Assembly: GCA_947176285.1 (NCBI GenBank) | Contig: CAMWQF010000153.1 | Coordinates: 1-6,865, forward strand | Length of the DNA: 6,865 bases | Direction: 5' to 3' | Source of the DNA: an uncultured Porphyromonadaceae bacterium | GTDB lineage: Bacteria > Bacteroidota > Bacteroidia > Bacteroidales > Muribaculaceae | Part shown: in pieces, positions 5,562-6,865 of the stretch | How positions within the stretch are numbered: the first letter of the stretch is position 1 | Layout: every line of letters begins with the position of its first letter | Made by a program: the position numbers and the translations under genes | The notes under the pieces: model-generated | What the model was told of the DNA's origin: nothing | The model's input: the letters and a program-made list of their open reading frames with translations, nothing else | Database searches by the model: none

Positions 5562-5590
5562 CCCCCCCCACCAGGTTTTCAGCAAAATTA
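5562..5590 (-). promoter_or_regulatory. Possible promoter -7 box and G8 tract before the primase-helicase
   Basis: On the minus strand TAATTTTG (5590-5583) is a perfect -7 box, the same as in the cassette promoters, but no TTTG lies about 20 bases upstream. A run of eight G (5569-5562) follows in what would be the 5' leader, 13 bases before the ATG at 5548. The gene may have its own weak promoter in addition to read-through from the upstream genes. The tract sits where length changes could alter initiation. Confidence 0.35.
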
Positions 5591-5626
5591 CTGCAGATCT
5601 TCTCATTTGGGAAGGACGGTTAAAAC

Positions 5627-5932
5627 TCATAACGATTTCCGGGATTCCTTCTTTATCTCTACGGGCAAATCAGGATCACCAAACATTCGCTCCATACAAT
5701 GGGCAACAGTGTTTGCCACATCCACTGGTCGGCATCCACTCGATGAAAAATGTATCGATGCGTGCTTAGGAGCAAACGCTGTTCCCATTACAGAATACCA
5801 TGGATAACTGTCGATTTCATCAGCCAAGGCGTTGGTGAATGGACGCCCCTTATGGACCGTTATACGGAGATTCTTGAGACTGCTGCAGATGAGCGACACT
5901 ATCATTTTTTTACATTTTATGGTAAATTTCAT
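5627..5932 (-). CDS. Hypothetical protein of the early minus-strand operon
   Basis: I do not recognise this protein. Using the ATG at 5932 it is 101 residues. An in-frame GTG lies just upstream at 5935, and a later ATG at 5905 would give MIVSLICSSLKNL. It appears soluble and of mixed strand and helix. A strand-rich middle (NLRITVHKGRPF, YSVMGTAFAPKHASIHFSSSG) is followed by a helix, VDVANTVAHCMERMFG. The tail is basic (KKESRKSL). It sits 75 bases after the small HTH gene and 78 bases before the primase-helicase, in the same direction. Position suggests a replication accessory or regulatory role, but no motif supports a specific one. It could be a chance frame, but its protein-like composition and position argue for a real gene. 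Confidence 0.6.
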   Translation of the reverse strand: MKFTIKCKKMIVSLICSSLKNLRITVHKGRPFTNALADEIDSYPWYSVMGTAFAPKHASIHFSSSGCRPVDVANTVAHCMERMFGDPDLPVEIKKESRKSL

Positions 5933-6007
5933 CACTTGTAGGGATAATGGAACGCGATCCCCCTCATGGTCCTCGTCGCCGGATCAGTCAGGAGACCGCA
6001 TCCCAAG

Positions 6008-6238
6008 TTAGAAAATCTTTTGTCCGGCAGTCTGCTCGATGACCTTTTTTTGAAGTTTGGAAAAAGAAATACGATAGGTGGATGGAATTGCCCACTGCAT
6101 GACCGTCTTCTCCTTGACACCGACCGCCTCTGCAATCTTGACCCTCATTGGACGCATCTCGCGGAACGGAAGTGAGTGAAAGAATTCGCGAAGTCTAGAA
6201 CCGTCGCACATTGATTTTTCATTTTTTTTACATTTCAT
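6008..6238 (-). CDS. Small HTH-like regulator, first gene of the minus-strand operon
   Basis: This 76-residue protein has a probable helix-turn-helix at about residues 32-50 (RVKIAEAVGVKEKTVMQWA) and closes with KLQKKVIEQTAGQKIF. The pattern of a short FFHSLP-type N-terminal helix, an HTH with a late tryptophan and an ending like IE-x-x-x-G-x-x-IF resembles small regulators that I recall from Bacteroidota mobile elements. It is divergent from the repressor gene at 6347, as Cro is to CI, and opens the operon of replication genes, so a Cro-like role is plausible. The ATG at 6238 was chosen. Another in-frame ATG at 6211 (MCDGSRL) would remove a lysine-rich leader. A weak promoter lies at 6250-6280. 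Confidence 0.7.
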   Translation of the reverse strand: MKCKKNEKSMCDGSRLREFFHSLPFREMRPMRVKIAEAVGVKEKTVMQWAIPSTYRISFSKLQKKVIEQTAGQKIF

Positions 6239-6239
6239 A

Positions 6240-6271
6240 TTTGCGAAATTGAAGTTAATTTGTTAACTTTA
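6240..6271 (+). promoter_or_regulatory. Rightward promoter of the repressor gene
   Basis: TTTG (6240-6243), a 20-base spacer and TAACTTTA (6264-6271) match the Bacteroidota consensus except for the final base. The start should be near 6276-6279, giving an untranslated leader of about 70 bases that contains the operator at 6300-6320. A repressor bound downstream of the start could act as a roadblock for autoregulation. Confidence 0.6.
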
Positions 6272-6280
6272 CAATGCAAA
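6250..6280 (-). promoter_or_regulatory. Weak candidate leftward promoter of the early operon
   Basis: On the minus strand TTTG (6280-6277), a 19-base spacer and TAACTTCA (6257-6250) give a partial match, with two of the last bases of the -7 box wrong. It overlaps the rightward promoter on the other strand. Transcription would begin only a few bases before the ATG at 6238. The operator at 6300-6320 lies about 20 bases upstream of its -33 box. Confidence 0.35.
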
Positions 6281-6299
6281 GGTAATAAAAAATTCCTTA

Positions 6300-6320
6300 A
6301 TATGGTAAAAATTTCCATAT
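6300..6320. promoter_or_regulatory. Operator site O2, ATATGG-N9-CCATAT
   Basis: The inverted repeat extends to 8-bp arms, TAATATGG and CCATATTA (6298-6322). It has the same 6-bp core arms and 9-bp spacing as O1 at 2469-2489. It lies in the divergent control region, between the repressor promoter and the repressor coding region, and upstream of the leftward promoter. Confidence 0.65.
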
Positions 6321-6346
6321 TATTTTTTCAATAAATTCGAAGGTAT

Positions 6347-6664
6347 ATTGCTAATTTATTTTTAATAAGAGAATTATGCACAGAAAAAAATATTCCTTTT
6401 GGGGAACTGTGCAAGAGGATAGGAAAGGATGAAAGCACCGTACACTCTGCCATAAGAAGAGGATCTACAAAAACGGAGACTCTTGAAGAAATAGCGAAAG
6501 TGCTTGAAGTTCCTGCCGGCTATTTCTTCGACGGATATGCAGCCAACAGGGATATAAATAAATATCTGAAAGAGATCGAGCATCTTAAAGAGATGCTTTC
6601 CGAGAAGGAACGCACTATACAAATCCTTCTCGACAAGAGGGAGTCTGAAGCAACCAAGAAGTAA
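6347..6664 (+). CDS. CI-like HTH repressor with leucine-zipper tail; no canonical start codon
   Basis: This is probably the repressor that keeps the element dormant. The open frame runs from a stop at 6332-6334 to TAA at 6664 without any ATG, GTG or TTG before the HTH. Residues from IRELCTEKNIPFGELCKRIG through DESTVHSAIRRGS to KTETLEEIAKVLEVPAGYFF form a complete Xre-type HTH domain. INKYLKEIEHLKEMLSEKER then gives a leucine-heptad coiled coil to about residue 96. The best start guess is ATT at 6347-6349, just after AAGG, giving 105 residues. ATT could be a rare start or a mutated ATG. An ATG at 6376 is in another frame and stops soon. It reads rightward, opposite to all the other genes. If the lack of a start is real, the gene may be poorly expressed or dead. 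Confidence 0.7.
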   Translation: MANLFLIRELCTEKNIPFGELCKRIGKDESTVHSAIRRGSTKTETLEEIAKVLEVPAGYFFDGYAANRDINKYLKEIEHLKEMLSEKERTIQILLDKRESEATKK

Positions 6665-6832
6665 CAATGTAACACGAATAACAGGGATTTTTGGCAAAAG
6701 AAAAACCCCAAATTTCGTAATTTGTTCATTTCCAGGAAAGTTCCAAACAAACTATGGCCAAAATCCGGCCAAAAAACACATAAAGTTTTGTATGGATGCG
6801 ACGATATCTTTCCGCTTGGAACCTCAAGAAAG

Positions 6833-6859
6833 CCTTCCGATTATATCGGGAGGTTTTTT
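6833..6859 (+). terminator. Rho-independent terminator, rightward
   Basis: A 9-bp stem (CCTTCCGAT against ATCGGGAGG, one U-G pair valid only on the plus strand) with a 3-base loop is followed directly by six T. It lies about 170 bases past the repressor stop and may end that transcript. A short open frame beginning at 6792 runs through it, so the alternative is coding sequence that happens to fold. Confidence 0.6.
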
Positions 6860-6865
6860 AGTGTG

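Noticed and set aside
5932..6135. Minus-strand frame of 67 codons overlapping the small HTH gene
   Set aside because: It overlaps 6008-6238 in another frame, has an arginine and serine-rich composition typical of a shadow, and shows no motif.
6374..6750. Two minus-strand frames opposite the repressor
   Set aside because: They are antisense to a frame with a clear HTH and coiled coil. Their phenylalanine, leucine and serine-rich composition is what reverse reading of such a gene gives.
6735..6830. Inverted GTTCCAA/TTGGAAC and repeated CATA-AGTTT-like stretches as an attachment site
   Set aside because: The repeats are short and imperfect. No integrase or tRNA end is visible, and the other end of the element is not in the window for comparison.
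6792..6865. Short open frame beginning MDATISFRLEP and running off the right edge
   Set aside because: Only 24 codons are visible, and they run through a good rightward terminator (6833-6859). No family is recognisable, so it is not called.

Overview
The window looks like the control and replication region of a temperate phage, phage satellite or other integrative element in a Bacteroidales-type host. The host call rests on promoters: at least four fit the Bacteroidota pattern TTTG-N19..22-TAnnTTTG closely, and none looks like an E. coli -35/-10 promoter. The content also fits such an element: a phage antirepressor, a Toprim/SF3 primase-helicase, small HTH regulators and a HicAB toxin-antitoxin pair.

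Layout, right to left, because nearly everything is on the minus strand. At 6347-6664 a CI-like HTH and coiled-coil repressor reads rightward, and it has no ATG, GTG or TTG start. Divergent to it come a small HTH protein (6008-6238), an unknown protein (5627-5932) and a 1000-residue primase-helicase (2546-5548). Next is an antirepressor (1764-2294) behind its own promoter and a folded leader that ends in a terminator-like hairpin. Then come two copies of one cassette: a strong promoter, a structured RNA leader of about 208 nt, and a gene for a small basic protein. One copy is complete (1111-1745). The other is cut by the left window edge (1-296). hicA-hicB, with its own promoter, palindromic operator and terminator, sits between the two cassettes (315-1080).

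The most notable signal is the duplicated leader RNA. Each copy has a 5'-terminal segment S1, an internal segment S2 complementary to it, and a segment S3 just before the start codon that is also complementary to S2. S1, S2 and S3 have changed almost completely between the copies, yet the pairings are kept, while the first 52 bases of the coding part are identical. A second perfect 15-bp pairing (T1/T2) crosses the S pairings. This is a covariation-supported RNA switch with a pairing specificity that differs per copy. Its logic recalls phage P4 seqA/seqB/seqC immunity and the P1/P7 c4 antisense RNAs, but I do not recognise the RNA family.

How the parts may work together (inference): the repressor probably acts on an ATATGG-N9-CCATAT operator found in only two places that I saw, over the antirepressor promoter and beside its own gene. 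It would hold the antirepressor off in the dormant state. The two RNA cassettes have no such operator and may be expressed all the time. The antirepressor, once made, would release the repressor and allow the minus-strand replication operon to run.
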